This document shows positions 7,375 through 15,278 of a stretch of DNA of 42,705 bases, one piece after another. How positions within the stretch are numbered: position 1 is the first letter of the stretch; every line of letters starts with the position of its first letter. Both the position numbers and the translations under genes were made by a program. The stretch spans positions 1-42,705 of the forward strand of contig DATKQY010000033.1 of NCBI GenBank assembly GCA_035532475.1. The letters are read 5' to 3'. A model generated the notes under the pieces. The model was not told where the DNA came from. It saw only the letters and a list, made by a program, of their open reading frames with translations, and did no database searches. The stretch is from DATKQY01 sp035532475. GTDB taxonomy: Bacteria; Actinomycetota; Acidimicrobiia; Acidimicrobiales; Bog-793.

Positions 7375-8504
7375 TGTCCTCGGTGCTCACGATGACAGCA
7401 AACGGCGCACTCACAGAGAACGAGATGGCGGAGGCCGCCGTTGCCTGGCTTCGCGACCGGCTTCCCCAGAGCTGGGAGGTCGGCCCCACCTCGCGCGCCG
7501 AGTTCCGGACGCCAGACGGGCGGGTCGACGCCGCTATCGACCTGGAAGGGCCGAGCGGCACCTTCACGACCATGGTCGTCGAGGTGAAGCGGGTCTTCGG
7601 GCGGCGCGACGTGGACCGCCTCCTTGGGGGCGTCGCCAGGACGCTCCGGACTCTCGCCGGCCACATCCCTATCCTGGTGGTCGCACCCTGGCTGAGTCAG
7701 CGAACACAAGAGCTGCTCAGCGACCAGGGCCTCAACTACCTTGACCTCACCGGCAACGCCCTGATCCGCCTCGACAACCCGACCCTCTACGTCCAGACGG
7801 AGGGCGCGCCGAAGGATCCCAGCCCGCTCCAGCGGAGCAAGGCGCGCGTCCAAGGCCCGAAGGCCGGGCGGCTCATCCGGCTCCTCGCCGACGTCCGCCC
7901 TCCGTACGGAGTGCGCGATCTCGCCGCGGCTGTAGACCTCACACCCGGCTATGTGTCACGCGTGCTTGACACATTGGACGCCGAGGCGCTCATTGGGCGG
8001 TCCGAACGCGGACGCGTCGAGACCGTCGACATCAGTCGTCTCATCCGCAGGTGGGTCGAGACGTACGACGTCTTCCGCTTCAACTAGCCGCAGCGACTTC
8101 TCGCTCCCGCCGGGGCGGCCAGCGCTCTCGACCAGCTTCGAACGGTCGGGAGCCGAAGCGCTGTGACCGGATCGTTCGCCGCCGGGCGGATCGCTCCGGT
8201 GGCCGCCCCGGCCCTCCTGGCGGTCTACGTCGATGATCTGCGGGGCATCGCTGACGCTCTCGGTCTCATCCCTGCAGACCAGGGGGCCAACGTCGCTCTC
8301 ATGACCCCTTTCGATCCCGTCGTGTGGGAACGGGCGTCCCTCGTTGACGGCCTGACCTACGTGGCGCCGTCCCAGGTCGCTGCCGACTGCCTCACGGGCA
8401 ACGGTCGGATGCCGGCCGAAGGCGACGCTCTCCTCCAGTGGATGACCGAGAACGAGAGCCTCTGGCGTCTCGACAAGCTTCCCGTGCGAGGCACCGATGG
8501 CTGA
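7356..8504 (+). pseudogene. AbiEi-like / wHTH antitoxin family gene interrupted by an in-frame amber codon
   Basis: The first 243 codons contain a nuclease-like fold segment (TTMVVEVKRVFGRRDVDRLL, LLSDQGLNYLDLTGNALIRL) and a winged helix (PPYGVRDLAAAVDLTPGYVS, RVLDTLDAEALIGRSERG). A TAG at 8085-8087 follows FRFN. The same frame then continues without a break: PQRLLAPAGAASALDQL, SAVTGSFAAGRIAPVAAP, LLAVYVDDL and YVAPSQVAADCLTGNGRMP, ending at TGA 8504. Both halves together give the layout of a family of about 380 residues that I know from actinobacteria, coupled to a nucleotidyltransferase. One C-to-T change (CAG to TAG) would explain the stop. The last bases overlap the next gene by 8 bp, as expected for a co-translated pair. 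Candidate starts are 7356 and 7392. Confidence 0.75.
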
Positions 8505-8733
8505 CAGCCCCACCCTCGATCCGCTCTACGTCGCCGCCCGGAGCGTGCTTCTCGATGCTCTGACGTTGTTGGCTACGCACGGCGATGCCGTGATCGTCGT
8601 TGGTGCGCAGGCCGTCTACCTTCGCACCGGGGAGGGAAGCGCAGCTCTCCACAAAAGTCCAGGTCACATCGTAGAACGGCGGACAGTGGCGGATGCTGCC
8701 GGATGGACCGGACGGCTCAGATGGGGCTCATAA
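8497..8733 (+). pseudogene. Truncated AbiEii-like nucleotidyltransferase (toxin partner)
   Basis: The first 45 or so residues, MADSPTLDPLYVAARSVLLD, ALTLLATHGDAVIVVGAQAV and YLRTGEGSA, match the start of the nucleotidyltransferase partner of this antitoxin family, where the VGAQAVYLRTG loop normally precedes a TTDxD metal-binding motif. Here the match ends at GEGSA, and the rest (LHKSPGHIVERR and beyond) is unrelated and soon stops. The catalytic aspartates are therefore missing. The bases up to 8939 after it contain nothing I can assign. The pair looks inactivated on both sides. Confidence 0.6.
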
Positions 8734-8939
8734 CCCGAAAGTCAGCGATGCGGCATTCCACCCGACTGCACCTGAGGTGGAAAGATCGCCCCGCCCAGCG
8801 CCGCACCGGCCTCGCGCCGGCAGGCGTCGTAGGGCTGCCACGACACCGATCACGGCTCGCGCGACCTCGCCGCGACCCCGAAGCCAACCGCTCGTCCGCC
8901 GGCGTCCGCCGGGGCGTGAGATGCCGGGCGCCCTGCTGA

Positions 8940-9485
8940 CTACCGGCGCCCCCGGATCGACTGGAGGCCGAGCTGGACGTCGTGGAGGTGATGCACCGGA
9001 TCGTGCAGCAGGTAACGGGAGAACGTGTCGACCGTGAAGCTCGCACCGTCGCTGCGCCGCCCCGGACGGGACCACTGGTCGGGTGTGACCCCGTCGAAGC
9101 GCTGGGCGAGGGCCGCGCCCGCCGACGCCAGCTCCCCGGTGACCGTCCCGGGGTCCTGCTCGCCGTAGCGGTCCTCCACCGCGGTCCGGTCCTGGTCCCA
9201 GTTCTCGAAGAGCGGGTCGTCCTCGGCGAGGATGCGGGCCAGGCGCCGGTCGAAGATGCGGAACACGTCGCGCACGTGGCAGGCGTACTCGAGCGCCGAC
9301 CACACGCTCGGCGTGGGACGCCGGCCCGCGTCGGGCAGCTCCAGGAGGGGCTGCCACGCGCCGGCGTTCTCCCTCAGGGCCCCAGCGACGCCGAGGCAGG
9401 GAAAGCCCGACGCGTCGAACCCGCACTCCGGGCACGGCCGGGCGAGGACCCAGGTCCAATCCTTCGTGTCGGGCGTCACCGTCAC
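8940..9485 (-). CDS. DinB family protein
   Basis: The 181-residue product begins TVTPDTKDWTWVLARPCPEC, then SVWSALEYACHVRDVFRIFD, and ends with FSRYLLHDPVHHLHDVQLGL. The histidines in YACHVRD and in HDPVHHLHD fit the three-His metal site of DinB four-helix bundles, which act as thiol (mycothiol or bacillithiol) dependent transferases or isomerases. The N-terminal CPECGFD pair of cysteines is typical of the actinobacterial subgroup. The start is GTG 9485. The gene is divergent from the TauE exporter, with about 200 bp between them. Its substrate is unknown. Confidence 0.85.
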   Translation of the reverse strand: MTVTPDTKDWTWVLARPCPECGFDASGFPCLGVAGALRENAGAWQPLLELPDAGRRPTPSVWSALEYACHVRDVFRIFDRRLARILAEDDPLFENWDQDRTAVEDRYGEQDPGTVTGELASAGAALAQRFDGVTPDQWSRPGRRSDGASFTVDTFSRYLLHDPVHHLHDVQLGLQSIRGRR

Positions 9486-9630
9486 GTAGCGATGCTAGCG
9501 ACGCGGATCGCGCGACCGCTGGTCCCTCGTCGCGGGTGCACGTCCAGCGGCAACGGCGCGAGGCCCCTCGGCGGCAGCGGTCGCGCGGCGATCCGGTCCG
9601 CGCCGGGAGGTATGCCGATCAACCGACTGG

Positions 9631-9645
9631 GTATTCCAGAAATAC
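9631..9645. promoter_or_regulatory. Inverted repeat upstream of the TauE gene
   Basis: GTATT-N5-AATAC lies 38 bp before the GTG of the exporter, in the only AT-richer part of this gap. It may be an operator for the exporter or for the divergent DinB gene. No matching regulator is adjacent. Confidence 0.35.
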
Positions 9646-9682
9646 TAGTGATCACAGGCAACATCGACATTAAGCTGTCCGC

Positions 9683-10597
9683 GTGCATCTCGGCCTGGAC
9701 GCGGTTCTGGCGGGGCTCGGCGTGGGCCTGGTCGTGGGGGTCACCGGCAGCGGGGGAGGGGCGCTCCTCACCCCGGTCCTGATCCTCCTCCTCGGGGTGA
9801 ACGCCAAGACCGCCGTCTCGAGCGACCTCGTCGCCACGCTGGTCATGCGCCCGGTCGCCGGCGCGGTCCACCTCGGGCGGCACACGGTGCACTGGCCGCT
9901 CGTCGGCTGGCTCGCCGCCGGGTCGGTGCCGGCCGCGTTCCTCGCCGGGTGGGGTTCGCGAACGCTGGTCCCGGCATCTCAGTCCGCGACCGTGCTGTCG
10001 CCGGTCATCGGGGTGGCGCTCCTGCTGAGCGGCGGCGTCGCGATCGCAAGGCGCCTCCGGCGCCACCGCCGCAGGCCGGCCGGGGGTGCCGAGCCGAGCG
10101 CCGCCCTCGGTGTGCGCCCGCTCGCGACGTTCGCCGTCGGTGTCGTCGGCGGGGCGATCGTCGGCATCACCTCGGTCGGCTCGGGGACGCTGATGCTCGT
10201 CGCGATGGGCGCCCTCTATCCCGAGCTCGGCCCAGCCGAGCTCGTGGGCACCGACCTGATCCAGGCGGTCCCGCTCGTCGGGGCGGCCGCGCTCGGGCAC
10301 CTCGTCGGTGGCGGGCTGCACCTCTCGCTCACCGCCGCGGTCGTCGCAGGTGGCGTCCCCGGCGCCCTCGTCGGGGCCCTCGCCTCTCGCTACGTGCCGG
10401 CGCGCCCGCTCGGTGCCGTCGTCGCCGCCGTGATCTTCGGGTCGGGCTGCGCCCTCATCGGCTGGGGGCCCGGCGGCATCGTGGGCGGCCTGGCGCTCGC
10501 CGCCGCCGCGATCGCGCGCTACCGCCTGCGCGAGCGCCGGGCCGACCCGGCAGCAGCCCCGGCCGGAGCCGACGTCGTGGGCGGCCGGCCGGGCTGA
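9683..10597 (+). CDS. TauE/SafE family sulfite/organosulfonate exporter-like protein
   Basis: This 304-residue integral membrane protein has about eight hydrophobic helices in two similar halves. Each half opens with a Gly-rich motif: GVTGSGGGALLTPVLILLLG in the first and GGAIVGITSVGSGTLMLVAM in the second. These are the hallmark of the TauE/SafE family, which moves sulfite, sulfonates or small anions across the cytoplasmic membrane. The start is GTG 9683; no strong ribosome site is seen. A very GC-rich hairpin overlaps the stop codon. The gene is convergent with the DUF3048 gene. The substrate cannot be deduced, as no sulfur genes are nearby. Confidence 0.9.
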   Translation: MHLGLDAVLAGLGVGLVVGVTGSGGGALLTPVLILLLGVNAKTAVSSDLVATLVMRPVAGAVHLGRHTVHWPLVGWLAAGSVPAAFLAGWGSRTLVPASQSATVLSPVIGVALLLSGGVAIARRLRRHRRRPAGGAEPSAALGVRPLATFAVGVVGGAIVGITSVGSGTLMLVAMGALYPELGPAELVGTDLIQAVPLVGAAALGHLVGGGLHLSLTAAVVAGGVPGALVGALASRYVPARPLGAVVAAVIFGSGCALIGWGPGGIVGGLALAAAAIARYRLRERRADPAAAPAGADVVGGRPG

Positions 10598-10613
10598 GGC
10601 TCAGCCCGGCCGG
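10585..10613. terminator. Hairpin between convergent genes, bidirectional terminator-like
   Basis: CCGGCCGGGCTGAG and CTCAGCCCGGCCGG form a perfect 14-nt inverted repeat around one central base; in practice this is a 13-bp stem with a GGC loop. The TauE stop codon TGA (10595-10597) is inside the stem. No U-tract follows on either strand, as is common in high-GC actinobacteria. Confidence 0.65.
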
Positions 10614-10642
10614 GGCCGCCGCGGCGGTGGCCCCGGGGCTGG

Positions 10643-11791
10643 CTACGAGGTGAACGTCAGGGCGCCCTTCACCTTCGCGGTCGTGTTGAGGACCATCTCC
10701 ACCCACGTGCGCCCGGGGGCGAGGCCGACCGTGGCCCCGTTCGCCGTGGTGTAGGTCGTCGCGTCCTGGAGCGTCGAGCGGTGCCAGGTGACGGGGATCA
10801 TCTCGCCGTCACGAAGCACGTAGCCGGGGCCGGAGCCCGTGGTGATGCTCTCGACGTCACCGGAGCCGCCCGGGCTCTCGGCGTAGGGGCCGAGCCGGTA
10901 GTTCACGATCTGGATGACGATGTTCGTCGTCGACACCTGCTTGTTGTCCAAGGTGTCGATGTCCGGCGTCGACCCCGAGCCGTAGAAGTGGAGCCAGCTC
11001 TTCGTGGTCGGGTCCCACTTCCAAAGGACGTCGGTGCCGTAGGAGAAGTTGATCCCGACCGAGGCGGTGGGCTTGGCCCCCGCCGGCAGCGTCGCCGTGT
11101 ACTTGAAGATCGGGCGGGGGGGTGTCTCGTTGTGGAAGAGCTTGTAGAGGGCGCTCGTGCTCGTGTACGTGCTGTCGGGCGAGACCCGGCTCGCGATCTG
11201 CTCGTAGGCCTGCGAGTAGGAGAAGTCGTCCGCGTTCAGGATGTACTTCTTGCTGGTGACGACGGCGCGGTCCTGATTGATGCCGCCGACGTGGGCGAGG
11301 ATCGACACCCGGAACTCGGCGAGGATGTGCCAGTCGACCCAGCGGACCGAGCGCACCGGGCCGATCAGCGAGGCGTCGTTGCACTGGAAGAGCGCCACGT
11401 AGCGCATGATGCCGCCCTCGGCGGGGGTGTCGTAGACGACGTCGGCCTCGTTCAGGCCGCTCTGGGGCCGTGCTGCGCCGAGACCGCCCGCGTCGGGGCC
11501 GGGCTCGTTGCCGATCTTCACGGCCGCCGGCGGGCGTGAAGGCGGCGTCCCGCCCGGTGCCGGCAGGTCGGTGAGCGGGCAGCGGTTCGAGGCGAGCGCC
11601 TGGGTCGTCACGGTCGAGGACGACGACGAGGTGGTGCCGCCGTTGGCGGAGGTGTGCTTGGGGCCGCCGGTGGCCACGATGCCGACGATGACCCCGGCGA
11701 TCACGAGGACGGCGGCGCCCGCGATCAGGAGCTGCTTGCGACCGAGTGGGAAGGCGCGACGGACTGAGTTCGATTTAGCGTGAGAAGGCAC
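10643..11791 (-). CDS. DUF3048 domain membrane-anchored protein
   Basis: The 382-residue product has a basic N-terminus, one membrane helix (LLIAGAAVLVIAGVIVGIVA, about residues 21-40), a Ser/Thr linker, and then an extracytoplasmic domain. That domain contains CPLTDLPAPGG, AVKIGNEPGPDAGG, GLNEADVVYDTPAEGGIMRY, GPVRSVRWVDWHILAEF and, at the end, GYVLRDGEMIPVTWHRSTL and GRTWVEMV. These are the conserved blocks of DUF3048 (YerB-like). The biochemical role of the family is not established. The start is GTG 11791. It is transcribed toward the TauE gene and has no evident operon partner. Confidence 0.9.
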   Translation of the reverse strand: MPSHAKSNSVRRAFPLGRKQLLIAGAAVLVIAGVIVGIVATGGPKHTSANGGTTSSSSSTVTTQALASNRCPLTDLPAPGGTPPSRPPAAVKIGNEPGPDAGGLGAARPQSGLNEADVVYDTPAEGGIMRYVALFQCNDASLIGPVRSVRWVDWHILAEFRVSILAHVGGINQDRAVVTSKKYILNADDFSYSQAYEQIASRVSPDSTYTSTSALYKLFHNETPPRPIFKYTATLPAGAKPTASVGINFSYGTDVLWKWDPTTKSWLHFYGSGSTPDIDTLDNKQVSTTNIVIQIVNYRLGPYAESPGGSGDVESITTGSGPGYVLRDGEMIPVTWHRSTLQDATTYTTANGATVGLAPGRTWVEMVLNTTAKVKGALTFTS

Positions 11792-11872
11792 GGGAGAACG
11801 GTAGTAGCTCCGCCGGAGCAGGTGGTGGCAATCGCGCGCCCCGGAGCGGCCGACGAGCGCCCGACCAGGTCC

Positions 11873-13297
11873 TCAGCGCCCGACCAGCCGCTCGAACCAC
11901 TCGGCCCGCCGCGCCGGCCTGCCGGTGCGGCGCTCGACCCGATCGGCGGTGCTCATCGCCCACAGGCCGGCGTTCACGCCGAGGTAGCGCAACGGCTCGG
12001 GCTCCCACGGGCGCGACCGGTGCCCGACCCAGCACAGCGCGCTGAGCTCGCTGTCGCGCCCGAGCACCAGGTCGCGAAGCGTCCTGCCGGCCAGGTTCGC
12101 CGTCCCGACGCCGTCGCCCACGTAGCCTCCCGCCCAGGCGAGGCCGGTCGAGCGGTCGAAGCCCACCGAGGGGTGCCAGTCCCGGGCGATGCCGAGCGGG
12201 CCGCCCCAGCGGTGCGTGATCTCGACCCCTCGGAGCCCGGGGAAGAGCTCGGCGAGGGTGGCCACCAGCCCGTCGTGGACGCGCCGGTCGCGGTCGAACT
12301 CCGGGCGGATCGCCGAGCCGAGGTGGTACGGCGCGCCGCGTCCGCCGAACGCGAGGCGGTCGTCCGCTGTGCGCTGGCCGTAGATGACGAGGCGGCGGAA
12401 GTCGGTGAAGGTCTGGCGGCGGGCGAGGCCGATCCCGCCCCACACCTCGGCCGGCAGCGGCGCCGTCGCCACCATGAGCGAGTAGACGGGCACTACCGTC
12501 CGCCGAGCGCCCGGCAGCTCGGAGGTGTAGCCCTCGGTCGCGCGCACGACGACCTCGGCGCGCACCGTCCCGCCGCGGGTACGGACGCGGCGCCCGTCGA
12601 TCGCCAGCACCTCGGTGCCCTCGTAGACCGCCGCCCCGCGCCGCTCGACGGCCGCCGCGAGCCCCCGGGCGAGGCGTGCAGGGTGGATCGCCGCGCAGTG
12701 TGGCGTGTACGTCGCGCCGAGGACGCCGGTCGCGCCGAGCACGGCGCGGGCCTCCTCCGCGCCGAGCAGCGTGAGGTCGTCGGGACCGATGCCGAGCGTC
12801 CGGGCCTCCTCGACCTCGGCGCGTGCCCGTGCCAGCTGGGCGTCGCCGCGCGCCACGTCGATCGCCCCACCCTTGGCGAAGTGGCAGTCGATGCCCTCCT
12901 CGGCCGCGATGCGCCCGACCTCGTCGACGGTGTCTTGCATCGCGAGCCGCAGCGCCGTCGCCGCGCCGAGCCCGTCGGACCTGGCGAGCGCCGCCCAGGA
13001 CGCGGCGAAGAACGCGGAGCACCAACCCCCGTTGCGTCCCGAGGCGCCGAAGCCGGCGACCTCGCGCTCGAGCACCGCGACGCGAAGCGACGGGTCCGCC
13101 CGCTTCAGGTAGTACGCGCTCCACAGCCCGCTGTAGCCGCCACCGACGATCGCGACGTCGACCTCGAGGTCACCCGGGAGGGGGGCGCGCGCCACCACGG
13201 GCTCGGGCAGCGAGTCGAACCAGAACGAGACAGCGCCATAGCCGGGGCCGGGCGCCCCTCCGGGCACGGGGCTCGGCGCGCTCAGAGCAGGTTCCAT
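11873..13297 (-). CDS. FAD-dependent amine/amino-acid oxidoreductase (DAO family, PuuB-like)
   Basis: The product has 474 residues. VDVAIVGGGYSGLWSAYYL is the dinucleotide-binding fold for FAD, and GFGASGRNGGWCSAFF is the DAO-family block after it. Later come EITHRWGGPLGIARDWHPS and WAGGYVGDGVGTANLAGRTL, the C-terminal FAD-contact region. The best relatives I know are gamma-glutamylputrescine oxidases and related amine oxidoreductases. ATG 13297 lies within the 3' end of the aminotransferase gene (16-bp overlap), so the two are translationally coupled. It is the last gene of the lrp-aminotransferase-oxidase operon. Oxidation of a polyamine-derived amine is the likely role, but glycine- or sarcosine-type substrates are possible. 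Confidence 0.85.
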   Translation of the reverse strand: MEPALSAPSPVPGGAPGPGYGAVSFWFDSLPEPVVARAPLPGDLEVDVAIVGGGYSGLWSAYYLKRADPSLRVAVLEREVAGFGASGRNGGWCSAFFAASWAALARSDGLGAATALRLAMQDTVDEVGRIAAEEGIDCHFAKGGAIDVARGDAQLARARAEVEEARTLGIGPDDLTLLGAEEARAVLGATGVLGATYTPHCAAIHPARLARGLAAAVERRGAAVYEGTEVLAIDGRRVRTRGGTVRAEVVVRATEGYTSELPGARRTVVPVYSLMVATAPLPAEVWGGIGLARRQTFTDFRRLVIYGQRTADDRLAFGGRGAPYHLGSAIRPEFDRDRRVHDGLVATLAELFPGLRGVEITHRWGGPLGIARDWHPSVGFDRSTGLAWAGGYVGDGVGTANLAGRTLRDLVLGRDSELSALCWVGHRSRPWEPEPLRYLGVNAGLWAMSTADRVERRTGRPARRAEWFERLVGR

Positions 13298-14655
13298 GCC
13301 TCCTGGAGCACGCTGCGCAGGATCTGGGCCATCTCGTCGAACTGCGGCTGCTCGCAGACAAGCGGCGGCGCGAGCTGGATGACCGGATCGCCACGGTCGT
13401 CGGCACGGCACACGAGCCCCGCCTCGAACAGGCGTGGGGACAGGAAGCCCCGCAGCAGGCGCTCGGACTGGGCGTCGTCGAAGGTCGCCTTCGTCGCCTT
13501 GTCCCGCACGAGCTCGATGCCGTAGAAGTAGCCGTCACCGCGGACCTCACCGACGATCGGCAGGTCCGAGAGGCTCTCGAGCGTCCGGCGGAAGGCGCCC
13601 TCGTTGGCCCGCACGTGCGCGCAGAGGTCCTCCCGCTCGAACAGCTCGAGGTTGGCGAGGCCGACCGCGCACGAGACCGGGTGACCGGCGAACGTGATGC
13701 CGTGCAGGAAGGTCCTGCCGCCGGAGAGGAACGGCTCGATCAGCCGGTCGCTGGCGATGAGCGCGCCGAGCGGCGAGTACCCGCTCGTCAGCCCCTTCGC
13801 GACGGTGATCATGTCGGGCTGGTAGCCGTAGCGCTCGGCACCGAAGTACTCACCGAGGCGACCCCACGCGCAGATCACCTCGTCGGAGACGAGCAGCACC
13901 CCGTGGCGGTCGCAGATCTCGCGGACCCGCTGGAAGTACCCCGGCGGGGGCGTGAAGCAGCCGCCGCTGTTCTGCACCGGCTCGAGGAAGACCGCGGCAA
14001 CGGTGTCGGGCCCCTCGCGCAAGATGGCCCGTTCGATCTCGTCCGCGGCCCACACGCCGAACGCGACGGGATCGTCGCCGTGCTCGGGCGCCCGGTAGAA
14101 GTTGGTGTTCGGCACCTTCACCGCGCCGGGCACGAGCGGCTCGAACGGCGTCTTCAGCGCCGGCACCCCGGTGATCGACAGGGCGCCCATCGTCGTGCCG
14201 TGGTAGGCGATGTCCCGGCTGATCACCTTGAAGCGGCTCGGCTGGTCGATCGCCTTGAAGTACTGCCTCGCGAGCTTCCAGGCGGACTCGACCGCCTCGG
14301 AGCCGCCGGTCGTGAAGAAGATGCGGTTCAGGTCCCCGGGGGCGAGCGCGGCGATCCGCTCGGCGAGCTCGATGCCGCGGGGGTGCGCATAGCTCCACAG
14401 CGGGAAGTAGGCGAGCTCGCTTGCCTGCTTGGCCGCCGCCTCGGCGAGCTCGGAGCGCCCGTGGCCGACCTGGACGGTGAACAGCCCTGACAGGCCGTCC
14501 AGGTAACGCTTGCCGTGCTGGTCGTAGACGTAGGGACCTTCGCCACGGACGATGATCGGGACGTCGTGGCCCTCGTACGCGCTGAGGCGCGTGAAGTGCA
14601 TCCAGAGGTGGCGGTGCGCCGCCTCTTGGAGCTGTGCGTTGGTCGTGATGGTCAT
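13282..14655 (-). CDS. Class III (PLP) aminotransferase, omega-amine/amino-acid:pyruvate type
   Basis: The 457-residue product shows FFTTGGSEAVESAWKLARQY (PLP phosphate loop), YHGTTMGALSITG, FLEPVQNSGGCFTPPPGYF, LLVSDEVICAWGRLGEYFG (Asp for the PLP ring nitrogen) and ITVAKGLTSGYSPLGALIA with the Schiff-base lysine. The length and the N-terminal HLWMHFTRLSAYEGHDVPII segment match the beta-alanine/putrescine/omega-amino-acid:pyruvate group. Its ATG overlaps the stop of the upstream Lrp gene by 3 bases, and its end overlaps the oxidase gene. In this context it would transfer an amino group from a diamine or omega-amino acid to pyruvate, and alanine dehydrogenase at 18595-19710 could then recover the nitrogen. 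Confidence 0.92.
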   Translation of the reverse strand: MTITTNAQLQEAAHRHLWMHFTRLSAYEGHDVPIIVRGEGPYVYDQHGKRYLDGLSGLFTVQVGHGRSELAEAAAKQASELAYFPLWSYAHPRGIELAERIAALAPGDLNRIFFTTGGSEAVESAWKLARQYFKAIDQPSRFKVISRDIAYHGTTMGALSITGVPALKTPFEPLVPGAVKVPNTNFYRAPEHGDDPVAFGVWAADEIERAILREGPDTVAAVFLEPVQNSGGCFTPPPGYFQRVREICDRHGVLLVSDEVICAWGRLGEYFGAERYGYQPDMITVAKGLTSGYSPLGALIASDRLIEPFLSGGRTFLHGITFAGHPVSCAVGLANLELFEREDLCAHVRANEGAFRRTLESLSDLPIVGEVRGDGYFYGIELVRDKATKATFDDAQSERLLRGFLSPRLFEAGLVCRADDRGDPVIQLAPPLVCEQPQFDEMAQILRSVLQEAWNLL

Positions 14656-15119
14656 CGCGTCCCCCACGTGTAGGTCTGCTTGATCAGGTCGAGGTAGACG
14701 AAGGTCTCCGCTTGGTGCACCCCGGGGAGCGTGCGGATGGTCGAGTTCAACAGCTCGAGGAGATGCGCGTCGTCCTCGCACACGAGCTCGATGAGGAGGT
14801 CGAACCCGCCGGCGCAGATGACGACGTAGTCGATCTCGGGGACCGCGGCGAGCTTCTCGGCGAGCAGCCGGACGTCGCCGTCGACGCGGATGCCGACGAG
14901 CGCCTGGCGGGCGAAGCCCACCTGCTTCGGGTCGGTGACGGCGACGATCTGGATGACGCCGCTCTCCCGGAGGCGCTGCACGCGCTGACGGACCGCGGCC
15001 TCGGAGAGCCCGACCGCTGCTGCGATCGCGCTGTACGAGCGACGCCCGTCGCGCTGGAGCTCCTCGATGATCGCCCTGTTGGCGTCGTCCAGCCCGTCCA
15101 CGTCCACCTCCTGCTCCAC
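14652..15119 (-). CDS. Lrp/AsnC family transcriptional regulator
   Basis: The 155-residue protein has the AsnC helix-turn-helix (DDANRAIIEELQRDGRRSYS, IAAAVGLSEAAVRQRVQRLR) followed by the ligand-binding RAM domain (ALVGIRVDGDVRLLAEKLAA, GGFDLLIELVCEDDAHLLEL, TIRTLPGVHQAETFVYLDLI). Such regulators bind amino acids and act as octamers. It is the first gene of the operon with the aminotransferase (ATGA overlap) and is divergent from the aldehyde dehydrogenase. It is thus the obvious local regulator of both, probably through the AT-richer site near 15177-15194. Confidence 0.93.
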   Translation of the reverse strand: MEQEVDVDGLDDANRAIIEELQRDGRRSYSAIAAAVGLSEAAVRQRVQRLRESGVIQIVAVTDPKQVGFARQALVGIRVDGDVRLLAEKLAAVPEIDYVVICAGGFDLLIELVCEDDAHLLELLNSTIRTLPGVHQAETFVYLDLIKQTYTWGTR

Positions 15120-15176
15120 TACCGTGCGCCAGGCTAGCCGCTCTCGTCAAGTGATTCCGTCGTACAGGCCGTGCAT

Positions 15177-15194
15177 TGCAACGAATTCGCTTGT
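15177..15194. promoter_or_regulatory. AT-rich near-palindrome, candidate Lrp operator
   Basis: CGAATTCG (15182-15189) is flanked by CAA on the left and CTTG on the right, an almost symmetric site. A second GAATTC follows about 20 bp downstream. These are the only AT-rich clusters between the divergent Lrp and aldehyde dehydrogenase genes. Binding by the Lrp protein is inferred from position. Confidence 0.4.
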
Positions 15195-15278
15195 CGGTGC
15201 GACTGAATTCTGCGACCATGGACGGTGTGGCGGGCCCGAGGGTTCGTCTCACGAGGTCCGAGCGCACCGGGAGGGGCA

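Noticed and set aside
7290..7853. Minus-strand frame of 187 residues opposite the antitoxin-like gene
   Set aside because: The plus-strand frame carries the recognised motifs; this one is a shadow.
9631..9645. Possible sulfur-regulator (CymR-type) box before the exporter gene
   Set aside because: The inverted repeat is real, but the match to any known box is not good enough and no such regulator is adjacent; it is kept only as an unnamed inverted repeat.
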